Shown: positions 1-9,669 of the stretch, in pieces
Position numbering within the stretch: position 1 is the first letter of the stretch
How the letters are laid out: the number at the start of each line of letters is the position of its first letter
DNA from: Myxococcales bacterium
Lineage (GTDB): Bacteria > Myxococcota_A > Bradymonadia > UBA7976 > UBA1532
Length of the DNA: 64,000 bases
Direction: 5' to 3'
Assembly (NCBI GenBank): GCA_020633465.1
Contig: JACKDN010000004.1
Location: 310,001 to 374,000 of the forward strand
Notes under the pieces: generated by a model
What the model saw: the letters and a program-made list of their open reading frames with translations, nothing else
Database searches by the model: none
What the model was told of the DNA's origin: nothing
Made by a program: the position numbers and the translations under genes

Positions 1-1629
1 GTCGCAGTCGTCGTCCTGGCCGTTGCAGGCCTCGGCGACCGGCAGCCCGGGCTGCGCCGAGCAGGCGGCGTCGCCCAGCGCGCCACACACCCGCTGGCCC
101 TCGGCCGCGCAGCGCCCTTCGCCCGCGGCGCACGCGGCGCCGAGCTGAAAGTCCTCGTCCACCTGCCCGTCGCAGTCCTCGTCGCGCCCGTCGCAGCGCT
201 CGAGCTCGGGCGGCCCGGCGGTCGCGCTGCACACCGTCGACGCCCCGTCGGCCGCGCACCGCGTGATCCCGTCGCGCGCGCACGCGCCCTCGCCCACCGT
301 GCAGACCTCACCCACCAGGAAGCCCTCGTCGACGCGCCCGTCGCAGTCGTCGTCGACGCCGTCGCCACAGCGCTCGGGGATGGGCGCGCCGGGGGTCGCG
401 GCGCACACCGCGGCGTCCCCGGCCGCGCTGCAGCGCGTCAGCCCCTGCCGCGCGCACGCGCCCTGGCCCACGGTGCACACCCGATCGACCTCGAAGCCCT
501 CGTCGGTCGTGCCGTCGCAGTCGTCGTCCCGCCCGTTGCCGCACAGCTCGGGGCCCGCCGGGCCCGGCGCCGCGCTGCAGGCGGTGCCCAGCCCGTCGGC
601 GGCGCACGCCAGGACACCCTCGCGCCGGCACGCCCCCTCGCCCACGGCGCACGGGCCGCCCAGCTCGAACCCCTCGTCGGTCTGCCCATCGCAGTCGTCG
701 TCGACGCCGTTGCTGCACACCTCGGCGCCGCCCGCCGGCACGTCGGCCCGGCACTCGGCCGACCGCAGATCCGCGCTGCACGCCCAGGTGCCGGCCGTCC
801 GGCAGGCGCCTTCGCCCGCCATGCAGGCCGCCCCCAGATCGAAGCCCTCGTCGGTGGCGCCGTCGCAGTCGTCGTCCTCGGCGTTGCCGCACAGCTCCGG
901 TCCGGCCGGCGCCGCGGGCTGCGCGTCGCAGGTGACCCCCAGGCCCGTGGCGTCACACACCGTCTGTCCGCCCCGGCGACACACCCCCTCCCCGGCGCGA
1001 CACACCTCGCCCAGCGCGAAGGGCTCGTCGATGCGCGTGTCGCAGTCGTTGTCGCGCCCGTCGCAGCGCTCGGTGTTGCCCGGGAAGTTGGTCCGATCCT
1101 CGTCGTCGCAGTCCTGGCAGACCGTGACCCCGTCCCCGTCGCTGTCCGCGTTGCAGTCGGGCAGCAGACGGCAGATGGCCTCGCCGGTCGTCGGATCGCA
1201 CGCCATCACGCCGTCGACGGGCACGTTGCGCTCGTCGGGCGTCTTGCAGCCGGCCCCCAGCCCGAAGTCCTCGTCGGCGCGCCCATCGCAGTCCTCGTCG
1301 AGGCCGTTGCAGCGCTCGGCGGTGGCCGCGACCTCGCCCTCGCAGGCCCCGCTCCACAGGCCCTGAACGCACCGCTCGACGCCCGCCGCGCACTCGCCCT
1401 CGTCGGTGCCGCAGGTGCGCGTCGCCCCCTCTTCGCAGTCGCGGATGAAGGCGACGTCGGGCGTGGCGTCCGGCGGGCGCGCGTCCACGAGCCGGACGGC
1501 GCCGTCCCGGCCCCCCGATCCCACGCGGGGACCCTCACCGCCGCCGCCCTCGCCGCCGTCGTCGCAGCCGACGACCAGCGCGGCGCCCAACAGCCCCCAC
1601 AGCGGGAGCCCCACTCCGAATGCACGCAT
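1..1629 (-). CDS. Cys-rich MopE-type repeat lipoprotein (3' end outside window)
   Basis: Secreted, probably outer-membrane-anchored protein of unknown role. The ATG at 1629 opens a signal peptide ending in a lipobox (LVVGC, about residue 22), then an acidic low-complexity linker. From about residue 100 onward there are repeats of roughly 45 residues, each with an ERCNGxDEDCDGxxDE-like calcium-binding motif followed by a Cys-rich stretch (GAxCxxGEGAC). At least seven copies are visible. These resemble the MopE/Cys-rich Asp-box repeats of Myxococcota surface proteins. About 543 codons lie in the window with no stop before base 1, so the C-terminus is missing. It starts just upstream, in transcription order, of where the adjacent kinase gene ends (1676); both are on the minus strand. 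No strong Shine-Dalgarno sequence is visible. Confidence 0.85.
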   Translation of the reverse strand, partial: MRAFGVGLPLWGLLGAALVVGCDDGGEGGGGEGPRVGSGGRDGAVRLVDARPPDATPDVAFIRDCEEGATRTCGTDEGECAAGVERCVQGLWSGACEGEVAATAERCNGLDEDCDGRADEDFGLGAGCKTPDERNVPVDGVMACDPTTGEAICRLLPDCNADSDGDGVTVCQDCDDEDRTNFPGNTERCDGRDNDCDTRIDEPFALGEVCRAGEGVCRRGGQTVCDATGLGVTCDAQPAAPAGPELCGNAEDDDCDGATDEGFDLGAACMAGEGACRTAGTWACSADLRSAECRADVPAGGAEVCSNGVDDDCDGQTDEGFELGGPCAVGEGACRREGVLACAADGLGTACSAAPGPAGPELCGNGRDDDCDGTTDEGFEVDRVCTVGQGACARQGLTRCSAAGDAAVCAATPGAPIPERCGDGVDDDCDGRVDEGFLVGEVCTVGEGACARDGITRCAADGASTVCSATAGPPELERCDGRDEDCDGQVDEDFQLGAACAAGEGRCAAEGQRVCGALGDAACSAQPGLPVAEACNGQDDDCD

Positions 1630-1675
1630 GCGGTGCAGGATGACAGGTCGACTGGAACTTTTCCAACCGCGCCGA

Positions 1676-4600
1676 TCAGCCGGACGCCTCCGCCGCGCAC
1701 GCGTCGGCGTCCGGCCCGCGCCCCAGCATGCGGTACTGATCGGCGGCCAGCGCCCAGGCGCGGCGGGCCCGCGCCGGTTGACCCCGCTCGGCGCACAGCC
1801 GCGCCGCCTCGGCGGCCATGCGCGCCTGGTCGAGCTCGCAGATGCGCCGCGCCTCGAGGAACGCGTGGGCGTCCGCCAGCCAGCGGTCGAAGGTGGCCCA
1901 ATCCCCGGCCACCGCCAGGCTGGGCAGCAGGAACAGCTGCACCACGATCTCGATGATCGTCCGCCGCTCGCGCCGCGCCACCGCGAGGCAGCGACCGAGC
2001 ACCTCGCCCGCCTCGACGTGGCGCCCCCGCTCGATCAGCACCAGCCCCAGGTTGATCTGCGTGATGATCGTGTACGACGACCCCACCGCCTCGTACAGCG
2101 CGTGCGCGGCCCGATAGTCGCGCTCGGCCGCGTCGAGATCCCCGCGCAGCCGCGCCAGCTCGGCGGCGCCGTGCAGCGTGTCGCCCTCGGCCAGCCGCAA
2201 CCCCAGGCGGTACATCTCGTCGCGCGCCCGGTCGAGGTAGCGCGCCGCGTCGTCCAGCCGCCCGTCCTGCCGCGCGATCGTCGCCCGCGTCTTCTCGCAG
2301 CGCGCCGCCTGCGCCACCTGGCCCACGCGCTCGAGCGCGTCCTGCGCCTGCGCGATCAGCACGTCGGCCTCGCGAAGCTGCCCCTGCGCCAACAGGATGT
2401 TGCCCGCGCTGCGCAGCAGCTCGCCCCGCAGCGCCGGCCGCGCCTCCGCGGGCAGCCGCGCCAGGGCGCGCTCGACGTGGCGGTGCCCGTCGGCGAACCG
2501 CGCCTCGTCGAAGTCGACCCGGCTGCGCTGCAGCAGCGCCTCGGCCTCGAGGGCTCGCCAGCCGTGCTGCACCGCCAGGCGCTCCAGCCGCTCCGCGTAG
2601 CGCCCCGCCTCGGCGAAGGCCCCCCTGCCCAGGGCCACCCCGGCCCGCAGCCACAGGGCCACCCCGGCCCGCGGATCGTCGTCCCCCACGGCGGCCGCGC
2701 GGCGCGCGCGCTCGTAATCCTCGATCAGCGCCTCGCAGCGCAGGAACTCCCCCCGCTCCAGCGCGTCCTCGCCAGCCCGCCCCAGCGCCTCGAGCGCGCC
2801 GCGGGCGTCGCCGGCGGCCAGCAGGTGGCGCCCCTGGCGCTCGGGCTGCTCGGCGCCCACCACCCGCGCGCAGACGGCGTGGTGGGCCGCCGCCCGCCCC
2901 GCCTGCGTCGCCCGCCGCAGCACCGCGTCGCGCAGCAGCCCGTGGGCGAAGGCCCAGCGCTCGGTGTCCGCGTCCTCGACCACGGCCAGGCGCCGATCGA
3001 GCAGCGCCTCGAGCAGCGCGGGGCTGAACCACGCCCGCGCCTCGGCGCAGGCCGCGTGCCAGGCCGTCGGCTCGACCACCTGCCCCAACGTGGCCGCCAG
3101 CTCCAACGCCACCGCGTCGTCGACCGGCCGCCCCGTGAGCAGACGGTCGACGCGCTCGGCCCACGCCCCCTCGAGATCGGCGGGCAGCGCGGGCAGCGCC
3201 GCCCCCGACAGCCGCAGCCCGTCGGCGCCCGCGTCGAGCAGCCCGCGCTCGACGCAGGCCTGCGCGAGCTGCACGGCGAAGGCGGGGTTGCCCGCGCTGC
3301 GCTCGGCGATGTCCCGCGCCAGCCCCCGCTCGACGGGCAGCAGGGTGCGCACCAGCCGCTGCACCGCGGCCTCGCCCAGGGGCTCGACGTCCAGCGCCCG
3401 CGCGCCGGGCAGCGCCAGCACCGCGTCCAGCTGCTCGGCCAGTCGGGGGCGCTCGGCCAGCGCCTCGGCGCGGGCGGTGGCCACCACCAGCACCCGCCCG
3501 GCGCCCCGGCGGAGGATCGCGTCGGCGAACGCCACCGCCTCGGCGTCCCACTGCACGTCGTCCAGCCAGACCACCACCGGCCGCGCGACCGCCAGCCGCG
3601 CGAGGTGCCGCAGCACGACGCCGTGCCGCTCGACGGCGCCCGCCAGCTGCACGAAGCGCTCGCCCGTCGCGCGGTCGTCGGCCGTCGCGGGCACCACCAG
3701 CTCGGCCAGCGCCTCGGCCTCGTCGGCGTCGTCCACCCCGAAGCCCTCGCGCAGCACGCCGCGCACGCGCGCCGCGGCCGCCGCCCGATTCAACCCCCCC
3801 AGCCGCAGGTGGCGCGCCAGCATGTCGGCCAGCCCCGCCCCCGCCTCGGCGCCGGCCGGGTGCAGGGCGCGCAGGCCGGTGGCCGCCCCCTCGGCGTGCG
3901 CCCGCTCCACCAACCAGGCGGCGAGGCGGCTCTTGCCCGCCCCCGCCGCGCCGCGCAGCAGCACCAGCCGCGGCGCCTCGTCCCGCGCCACCTCGAGCAA
4001 GGCGCCCCACAGCGCGCGGCACGCCGCCGACCGGCCCACCAGCGGCGGCAGCCGAAGCCCGAACAGGGCCACCGCGCTGTCTTCGAAGCGCGCCTCGGGC
4101 GTATCGGGGATGTCGATCGCCTTGGGCGACGCGGCGGGCGCGCCGGGCGACGCGCGCCCGTCCACCATGGGCGTGCGCGCGTATTCGCCGACCGTCGGCG
4201 CCCGCACCCCGTAGGCCAGGGTCACCGCCGGGCCGGCCACCGCGACCGCGTCCGCCCGGCCGCCCTCGACCGGCGGGCCGAGCGCGTCGAGGGCGGCCCG
4301 CGCGTCGGCCGCGCGCTGAAACCGCGCCGCCGGATCCTTCTGCATCGAGCGCGTCACCCAGTGCGCGAAGCCCGCCGGCACCGCCATCCGCGGCGCCAGC
4401 GCCGGCGGCGGCTGCTCGAGGTGGGCGCGGACGACGCCCAGGGTCGAGGCCCCGCCGAAGGGGGGCACGCCGGCCGCCATCGCGTGGGCCAGGCAGCCGA
4501 CCGCGTACAAGTCGGTCCAGGGGCCGAAGTCGCGCCACAGGCCGTGCGCCTGCTCGGGCGCCATGTAGGCCGGCGTGCCGGCGGCGGGCGTGTCGGTGTC

Positions 4601-5092
4601 CAGGCGGTCGAGGGCGTGCGCGATGCCGAAGTCGGTCAGCTTGACGCGCCCGTCGGGCGTGCGCAGGACGTTGCCCGGCTTGAGATCGCGGTGGACCACG
4701 CCGCGGGCGTGGGCGTGGGCCAGCGCGTCGAGCAGTCCGCCGAGCACCTGCGCCAGATCGCGCCAGCCGAGGGCGGCCTCGAGCGCGAGGGGCGCCCCGT
4801 CGACGAGCTCCATCACCAGGAAGGGCGCGCCGGCCCGCAGCCCCGCGGCCACCGCCGCGTCGGCGTCCGCCGGGACGCGCCCCGCGTCCAGCACCGCGGC
4901 GATGCCGGGGTGATCGAGGCCGGCCATCGCGCGCACCTCGTCGGCGAACAGCCGCGCATAGCGGGCGTCGGCGTGCGGCAAGAGCACCTTGATCGCGACC
5001 TCGAGCCCGTCGCGCCCATGGCGACCCCGCCACACCTGACCCATGCCCCCCGTCGCGATGCGCGCGTCCAGCAGGTAGGGGCCCAATCGCAC
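1676..5092 (-). CDS. Multidomain Ser/Thr protein kinase with AAA ATPase and TPR-like region
   Basis: Regulatory kinase of PknK-like architecture, 1,138 residues. The Hanks kinase domain (about 5-265) has a glycine loop, VAIK lysine, HRDLKPGN catalytic loop (about 133), DFG (about 153) and GTPAYMAPEQ activation segment. A STAND/AAA-type ATPase follows, with Walker A GAAGAGKS (about 381) and Walker B VVVWLDD (about 505). The C-terminal half is all-helical and Ala/Leu/Arg-rich, consistent with TPR repeats. The GTG start at 5092 is chosen because a near-perfect anti-16S match (GGGAGGTGATC) ends just before it and the kinase glycine loop begins about 10 residues later; the open frame extends further upstream but antisense to the oxidoreductase. 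Its start is 84 bp from that divergent gene. Substrates are unknown. Confidence 0.9.
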   Translation of the reverse strand: MRLGPYLLDARIATGGMGQVWRGRHGRDGLEVAIKVLLPHADARYARLFADEVRAMAGLDHPGIAAVLDAGRVPADADAAVAAGLRAGAPFLVMELVDGAPLALEAALGWRDLAQVLGGLLDALAHAHARGVVHRDLKPGNVLRTPDGRVKLTDFGIAHALDRLDTDTPAAGTPAYMAPEQAHGLWRDFGPWTDLYAVGCLAHAMAAGVPPFGGASTLGVVRAHLEQPPPALAPRMAVPAGFAHWVTRSMQKDPAARFQRAADARAALDALGPPVEGGRADAVAVAGPAVTLAYGVRAPTVGEYARTPMVDGRASPGAPAASPKAIDIPDTPEARFEDSAVALFGLRLPPLVGRSAACRALWGALLEVARDEAPRLVLLRGAAGAGKSRLAAWLVERAHAEGAATGLRALHPAGAEAGAGLADMLARHLRLGGLNRAAAAARVRGVLREGFGVDDADEAEALAELVVPATADDRATGERFVQLAGAVERHGVVLRHLARLAVARPVVVWLDDVQWDAEAVAFADAILRRGAGRVLVVATARAEALAERPRLAEQLDAVLALPGARALDVEPLGEAAVQRLVRTLLPVERGLARDIAERSAGNPAFAVQLAQACVERGLLDAGADGLRLSGAALPALPADLEGAWAERVDRLLTGRPVDDAVALELAATLGQVVEPTAWHAACAEARAWFSPALLEALLDRRLAVVEDADTERWAFAHGLLRDAVLRRATQAGRAAAHHAVCARVVGAEQPERQGRHLLAAGDARGALEALGRAGEDALERGEFLRCEALIEDYERARRAAAVGDDDPRAGVALWLRAGVALGRGAFAEAGRYAERLERLAVQHGWRALEAEALLQRSRVDFDEARFADGHRHVERALARLPAEARPALRGELLRSAGNILLAQGQLREADVLIAQAQDALERVGQVAQAARCEKTRATIARQDGRLDDAARYLDRARDEMYRLGLRLAEGDTLHGAAELARLRGDLDAAERDYRAAHALYEAVGSSYTIITQINLGLVLIERGRHVEAGEVLGRCLAVARRERRTIIEIVVQLFLLPSLAVAGDWATFDRWLADAHAFLEARRICELDQARMAAEAARLCAERGQPARARRAWALAADQYRMLGRGPDADACAAEASG

Positions 5093-5176
5093 GATCACCT
5101 CCCGATCGGCCTCGCCAGCACAGCCTGTCGCAATCACGCGCGAAGTGCCATGCTGCGGCGTTTCACGGAGGACACC

Positions 5177-6193
5177 ATGCGACAGATCTGGATCCCGAAG
5201 GCGGGCGGCCCCGAGGTGCTCGAGGTCCGCGAGGCCGCCGATCCCACCCCCGGCGAGGGCGAGGTGCGCGTGCGCGTCGCCGCGAGCGGCGTCAACTTCG
5301 CCGACATCATGGCGCGAATGGGGCTGTACCCCGACGCGCCACCGCTGCCGTGCGTCGTGGGCTACGAGGTGGCCGGCACGATCGACGCGATCGGCGCGGG
5401 CGTGACCGACCTGAAGGCGGGCGACCGCGTCCTGTCGATCACCCAGTTCGGTGGCTACACCGACACCCTCGTCGCCCCGGCCATGCAGGTGGCGAGGCTG
5501 CCCGACGGCCTCGACTTCGAGGCCGCCGCGGCCATCCCGGTGAACTACCTCACCGCGTGGCTGATGCTCGTGCGCCTGGGCAACGTGCAGGCGGGCGAGC
5601 GGGTGCTCGTGCACGCGGCCGCCGGCGGCGTCGGCCAGGCGGCGGTGCAGATCTGCAACTGGAAGGGGGCGTCGGTCATCGGCACCGCCAGCCCCGGCAA
5701 GCACGCGCGCCTGAAGGCCGCGGGCGTCGCGCACTGCATCGACTACACGTCCCAGGACTTCGAGGCCGAGGTGAAGCGCATCACCGACGGCGAGGGCGTG
5801 GGCGTCGCCCTCGACGCCGTCGGCGGCTCGAGCTTCGGCAAGAGCTACCGCTGCCTCGGGTCGTTGGGGCGCCTGTACTGCTTCGGCGTCAGCAGCTTCG
5901 CCCCCGGCAAGTCGCGCAGCATCTTCGCGGCGCTGAAGGGCCTGCTGAGCACGCGCCGCTACGGGCCCATCGGCATGATGAACGAGAACCGGGGCGTCCA
6001 CGGCGTCAACCTGGGCCACCTGTGGCACATCGCGCCCGAGCTGCGGGCGATGCTGGGTGAGATCGTCCAGCTCGTGGGCGACGGCACCTTCGCGCCCGTC
6101 GTCGACGCCACGTTCTCCTTCGACCAGGCCGCCGAGGCCCACCGCTACATCCAGGATCGGAAGAACTTCGGGAAGGTGATCCTCACCCCCTGA
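5177..6193 (+). CDS. Zinc-independent MDR alcohol dehydrogenase / quinone oxidoreductase
   Basis: NAD(P)H-dependent oxidoreductase of the medium-chain reductase superfamily, 338 residues, the usual family length. The N-terminal GroES-like domain carries the SGVNFADIMARMGLYP signature typical of zeta-crystallin/synaptic VAT-1-like quinone oxidoreductases. The Rossmann fold has the nucleotide motif HAAAGGVGQAAVQ near residues 145-157, followed by a GTAS-type adenine-ribose binding turn. Catalytic-zinc Cys/His ligands are absent, as expected for this subgroup. The ATG at 5177 has GGAGG six bases upstream. The likely reaction is NADPH-dependent reduction of quinones or enones; the real substrate cannot be read from sequence. 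It is divergent from the kinase at 1676-5092, so the 84 bp between them should hold both promoters. Confidence 0.9.
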   Translation: MRQIWIPKAGGPEVLEVREAADPTPGEGEVRVRVAASGVNFADIMARMGLYPDAPPLPCVVGYEVAGTIDAIGAGVTDLKAGDRVLSITQFGGYTDTLVAPAMQVARLPDGLDFEAAAAIPVNYLTAWLMLVRLGNVQAGERVLVHAAAGGVGQAAVQICNWKGASVIGTASPGKHARLKAAGVAHCIDYTSQDFEAEVKRITDGEGVGVALDAVGGSSFGKSYRCLGSLGRLYCFGVSSFAPGKSRSIFAALKGLLSTRRYGPIGMMNENRGVHGVNLGHLWHIAPELRAMLGEIVQLVGDGTFAPVVDATFSFDQAAEAHRYIQDRKNFGKVILTP

Positions 6194-6285
6194 CGCCCCC
6201 GCCGTCAGGATTCGATCGGTTCTGGGCGGTACGGAACCTGCATCCTCCGCGCGCCGTCCGAACAACGATCTCCGAGGTGTCCTGC

Positions 6286-7974
6286 ATGAAGCTGTCCTCG
6301 ACCCAGGGACGCACCGCCTGTCTCGGCCTCTTCCTGCTCCTCGGCGTGGGCGGCTGCGCCCCCGCCGACGACGCGGAGACCCCCTCGGCGCTGGCGCAGG
6401 CGCGCCAGGCCATCCGCGGGGGCCAGCCGGACAGCGAGCACACCAGCGTCGTCGGCATCCTCATCGGCAGCGGCTGGCAGCAGGCCGGCTGCACCGGCTC
6501 GCTCATCGCCCCCAACCTGGTGCTCACCGCGCACCACTGCGTGGCCCCCACCCCGCCCGGCGGCGTCATCTGCGGCCGAGCCACCTTCGGCGCCAACTAC
6601 CGCCCGCAGGACTTCGAGGTCACCACCCGCCCCTACCTGGGCCGCCAGCCCTACCCCGTCGCCGAGGTGATCACGCCCCCGGGCGTGACCGATCTGTGCG
6701 GGGGCGACATCGCGCTGCTGCGCCTCGCCCGCAACATCCCCGCCACCGAGTCGGTGCCCTACACGCCGCGCATCGACCGCCAGGTCGCCGCCAACGAGCG
6801 CTACGACGCCGTCGGCTACGGCGAGATCGGCGACGGCACCGGCGCCGGCCTGCGCCGCATCATCACCGGCCGTCAGGTGATCTGCTCCGGCAGCACCTGC
6901 GCCCGCTTCGGCGCCCCCGTGCGCGGCAGCGAGTGGATCGGCAACGACGGCGTCTGCCAGGGCGACTCCGGCGGCCCGGCCCTGGACGATCAGGGCCGCG
7001 TGCTGGGCGCGCTGTCGCGCGGCGGCGACGGCTGCAGCTACCCGGTGTACTCGGGCGTCTTCGGCTGGTCGGACTGGCTGCGCGAGCAGGGCGCGCGGGC
7101 GGCGGATCTGGGCGGCTACGCGCCCGCCGCGTGGGTGGTCAGCGGCGCCAGCTCGCAGATCGACGACGCCGACGACGACGGCGTCGCGGATGGTCGCGAC
7201 AACTGTGTCAACGCGGCGAACCCCGAGCAGGGTGATCTGGACGGGGACGGCCTCGGCGACGCCTGCGACGACGCGGACGGGCGCGATCGCGGTGGCCGCT
7301 GCGCGGTGTGCGACGCCTGCTCGAACGACGCGGACTGCACGGCGGGCGCGCGCTGCGTGGACTTCGGCGCGGGCGGCGTGTGCACCTACGACTGCAGCGT
7401 CGGCACCTGCCCCGGCGACACCACCTGCGCCGAGATGTCGCTGGTCGGCGGCGACAAGGCCAACGTGTGCATCAACGGCGACGCCTGGGACGTGGGCGTC
7501 TGCCACGCCGACTTCGTGTGCGGCGGCCCGCGCGAGGCCGCGCCCGCCGAGGCCTGCCGGGTGTGCGACGCCTGCCGCGCCGACGCGGACTGCGGTGCCG
7601 GCGGCGCCTGCCTGGACTTCGGCGCGGGCAACCGCTGCACCGTCGCGTGCGGCGAAGACGGGGCCTGCCCCGGCGACAGCGTCTGCGCCGACGTGGACGG
7701 GCTGCAGGTGTGCGTGGCGCCCGGCGAGGCCGGCGTCTGCCCCACGCAGTACAGCTGTGGCGAGGCCCCCGCCCCGGGCGCCGACGGCGGCGAGCCCGGC
7801 GGCGACGGCGTGATGATCGACCGCAACGATCCCTTCGCCGAGAACGACGGCATCCTGCGCTCGAAGAGCGACGACGGCTGCGCCGCGGCGCCCGGCCGCA
7901 GCGGCAACCCCCTGCCCTTCGCCGCCTTCCTGGTGCTGGGCCTCGGCCTCGCGGTGCGCCGCCGCCGCGGCTGA
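6286..7974 (+). CDS. Secreted trypsin-like serine protease with MYXO-CTERM anchor
   Basis: Extracellular S1-family protease, 562 residues. A signal peptide/lipobox (GVGGC) is followed by a mature N-terminus resembling IRGGQ and a chymotrypsin fold: catalytic His near 84 (TAHHC), Asp near 141 (DIALL) and Ser at 228 (GDSGGP). After the protease come a thrombospondin type 3-like calcium loop (DADDDGVADGRDNC, about 298) and two Cys-rich modules of about 70 residues sharing VCDACxxDADC and CPGDxxCA. The C-terminus is a MYXO-CTERM signal: Cys, a hydrophobic helix of about 17 residues, then RRRR. That signal implies sorting to the cell surface and cleavage by a myxosortase-type enzyme (family knowledge). 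The ATG at 6286 is preferred to the in-frame GTG nine bases earlier because GAGG at 6274-6277 is spaced for it. Confidence 0.92.
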   Translation: MKLSSTQGRTACLGLFLLLGVGGCAPADDAETPSALAQARQAIRGGQPDSEHTSVVGILIGSGWQQAGCTGSLIAPNLVLTAHHCVAPTPPGGVICGRATFGANYRPQDFEVTTRPYLGRQPYPVAEVITPPGVTDLCGGDIALLRLARNIPATESVPYTPRIDRQVAANERYDAVGYGEIGDGTGAGLRRIITGRQVICSGSTCARFGAPVRGSEWIGNDGVCQGDSGGPALDDQGRVLGALSRGGDGCSYPVYSGVFGWSDWLREQGARAADLGGYAPAAWVVSGASSQIDDADDDGVADGRDNCVNAANPEQGDLDGDGLGDACDDADGRDRGGRCAVCDACSNDADCTAGARCVDFGAGGVCTYDCSVGTCPGDTTCAEMSLVGGDKANVCINGDAWDVGVCHADFVCGGPREAAPAEACRVCDACRADADCGAGGACLDFGAGNRCTVACGEDGACPGDSVCADVDGLQVCVAPGEAGVCPTQYSCGEAPAPGADGGEPGGDGVMIDRNDPFAENDGILRSKSDDGCAAAPGRSGNPLPFAAFLVLGLGLAVRRRRG

Positions 7975-8026
7975 GCCGCCCGCCCCCGGGCGCGCCTCCT
8001 GCGCCCGCGCTCGCCGCGGCGGGCCC

Positions 8027-9595
8027 TCAGCCCGCCGCCGGCGCCTCGGCGATGCGCACCAACAAGGCCTGCAGCCAGCGCGCGTGGTCGACCATCCACT
8101 GCAGGCTGGTCAGCTCCTTCTCGCTCTCCGGCGCGAAGTAGCCGGTGCCCAGGTTCGCCACGCCGACGCCCGCGTCGAGGAAGGGATCGATGCCCGTGCC
8201 GCCGCGGATGGGCAGCACCCGGGCCGCGTGGCCGACGTCGCGCGCGGCCGCCGTCGCCCAATCGACCAGCTCGGGCCGATCGGCCAGCGCCGGGCCCATG
8301 TTGGCGTACTGATCGACCAGCGCGCAGGCCACGCCGGGCGGCACCAGCGCGCGCACGTGCTGCTTGCGCGCCTCGAGGCCCTCCGGCTGGAAGTCGCGGA
8401 TGCGTACGTCCACCTGTACGCCGCCCTCGACGGGCACCGCGCGGTAGGGGTGGCTGTAGCCGTCCAGCCCGTCGGCGTCCTCGGCCAGCAGGGGGAAGCC
8501 CGGCGCCGAGGCGAGGAAGGCGGCGATCCAGTCGAGCGCCGCGGCGGCCGCGCCGTCGGCCGCGGGCGCCGCGTCCACCCGAGGTCCCACGTCGAAGTCG
8601 GCGCCCCGCGGGCGGTGGGGGCCCACGGTGGCGCGCACGCAGGCCTCGATGGCGGCGCGCGCCGCCGCGTCCGGCGCGCTCAGCCAGAGGGTGCCGTCGC
8701 AGTCCCGCCCGGCGTCGCTCTCGAAGGACAGCGCCCGCACCCCCGCGCCGTCCGCCGTCGCCCGCGCCGCGGCCAGCACCTCGCAGGCCAGGCGCGTCGC
8801 GGCGCGGTGACCCTCGGCCTTGGCGGTCGCCCCGTGCGTGTTGACCCCGCACAGGCGCACCCGCACCGCCCCCCCGCCCGCCTCGATCGGCGCCGACGGG
8901 AAGGTGAGCGAGGCGTGGGCGGCGTTGAAGTTCGAGACGTTCACCTCGAAGGGCAGGATGCCGTCGACCGTGTAGCCCGAGCGCACGCCGCGCTCGGCCA
9001 GCATCTTCGCCAGCCCGTACAGCGCGTCGGGCCGCCCGATCTCCTCGTCCGGCCGGCCGATGAGCAGGGTCGGCGGCCGCGGGCGGTCGGGCTCGGCCTC
9101 GAACAGCCGGGCGAGGGTCATCAGGTGGGTCAGCCCCAGCTTGTCGTCGAGGCCGAAGGGCGCGTCCCCCGGGCCGAACACCAGATCGTGCCCCGCGAAG
9201 GCGGTCAGATCGGGGTAGGTCTCGACGCCCACGCGCAGCCGGTCGTTGCGGCGATAGGGCACCGGCGCGCCGTCCCAGGCCTCGGCGACGTCGAGCGTGG
9301 GCACCGCGGCCGTGCCGGGGGCCGTGTCGAGGTGCACCATCAGCGCCACGGGGGGACGCTCCGCCCCCGGGCCCACGCCGGGGAAGCTGGCCACGACGTT
9401 GGCGTGCGCGTCGCGGAAGACCTCGGCGCCGCGCGCCTCGAAGAAGCGCGCGAGGTGATCGGCCAGGGCCGTCTGACCCGGCGTGCTGGGCACCGTGGGC
9501 GACGCCTCGTCGCTGGCGCTGTCGATGGCGACCACCTGCCGAAGATGATCGAGGGCCAGCTTGGCCAGGGCGTCGAAGTCGTCGAGTCGGGACAC
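8027..9595 (-). CDS. M20-family zinc metallopeptidase (PepT/ArgE/DapE-like)
   Basis: Cytosolic di-zinc exopeptidase or amidohydrolase, 522 residues, slightly long for the family. Visible motifs: the first metal motif HLD near residue 87 (MVHLDT), the bridging Asp in GLDDKLG near 149, the catalytic/metal Glu pair in DEEIG near 182, and a late metal-binding His region (YFAPESE). An inserted dimerisation domain lies between about 220 and 370 (HGATAKAEGH). The start is GTG at 9595, preceded by AGGAGG with five bases spacing; there is no signal peptide. Substrate class (tripeptide, acyl-amino acid or other) cannot be fixed. It ends 52 bases from the convergent protease gene and follows the lipoprotein gene at 9670-11754 on the same strand after 74 bp. 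Confidence 0.88.
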   Translation of the reverse strand: MSRLDDFDALAKLALDHLRQVVAIDSASDEASPTVPSTPGQTALADHLARFFEARGAEVFRDAHANVVASFPGVGPGAERPPVALMVHLDTAPGTAAVPTLDVAEAWDGAPVPYRRNDRLRVGVETYPDLTAFAGHDLVFGPGDAPFGLDDKLGLTHLMTLARLFEAEPDRPRPPTLLIGRPDEEIGRPDALYGLAKMLAERGVRSGYTVDGILPFEVNVSNFNAAHASLTFPSAPIEAGGGAVRVRLCGVNTHGATAKAEGHRAATRLACEVLAAARATADGAGVRALSFESDAGRDCDGTLWLSAPDAAARAAIEACVRATVGPHRPRGADFDVGPRVDAAPAADGAAAAALDWIAAFLASAPGFPLLAEDADGLDGYSHPYRAVPVEGGVQVDVRIRDFQPEGLEARKQHVRALVPPGVACALVDQYANMGPALADRPELVDWATAAARDVGHAARVLPIRGGTGIDPFLDAGVGVANLGTGYFAPESEKELTSLQWMVDHARWLQALLVRIAEAPAAG

Positions 9596-9669
9596 GGGCA
9601 CCTCCTGCGGGGGGTACGCAGGATACCAGTCACCGGCCCGACGGGAAGCCCCCGAGGGCGATGAGCCGA

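Noticed and set aside
1406..5176. Long open frame in front of the oxidoreductase extending its N-terminus by over 1,200 codons.
   Set aside because: It is antisense to the kinase gene, low-complexity Arg/Pro/Gln-rich, and a GGAGG site plus the GroES-like domain start fix the ATG at 5177.
7975..8026. Short CGCCC/GGGCG stem between the convergent protease and peptidase genes as a bidirectional terminator.
   Set aside because: Stem is only five pairs with no T-tract; in this GC background such stems are expected by chance.
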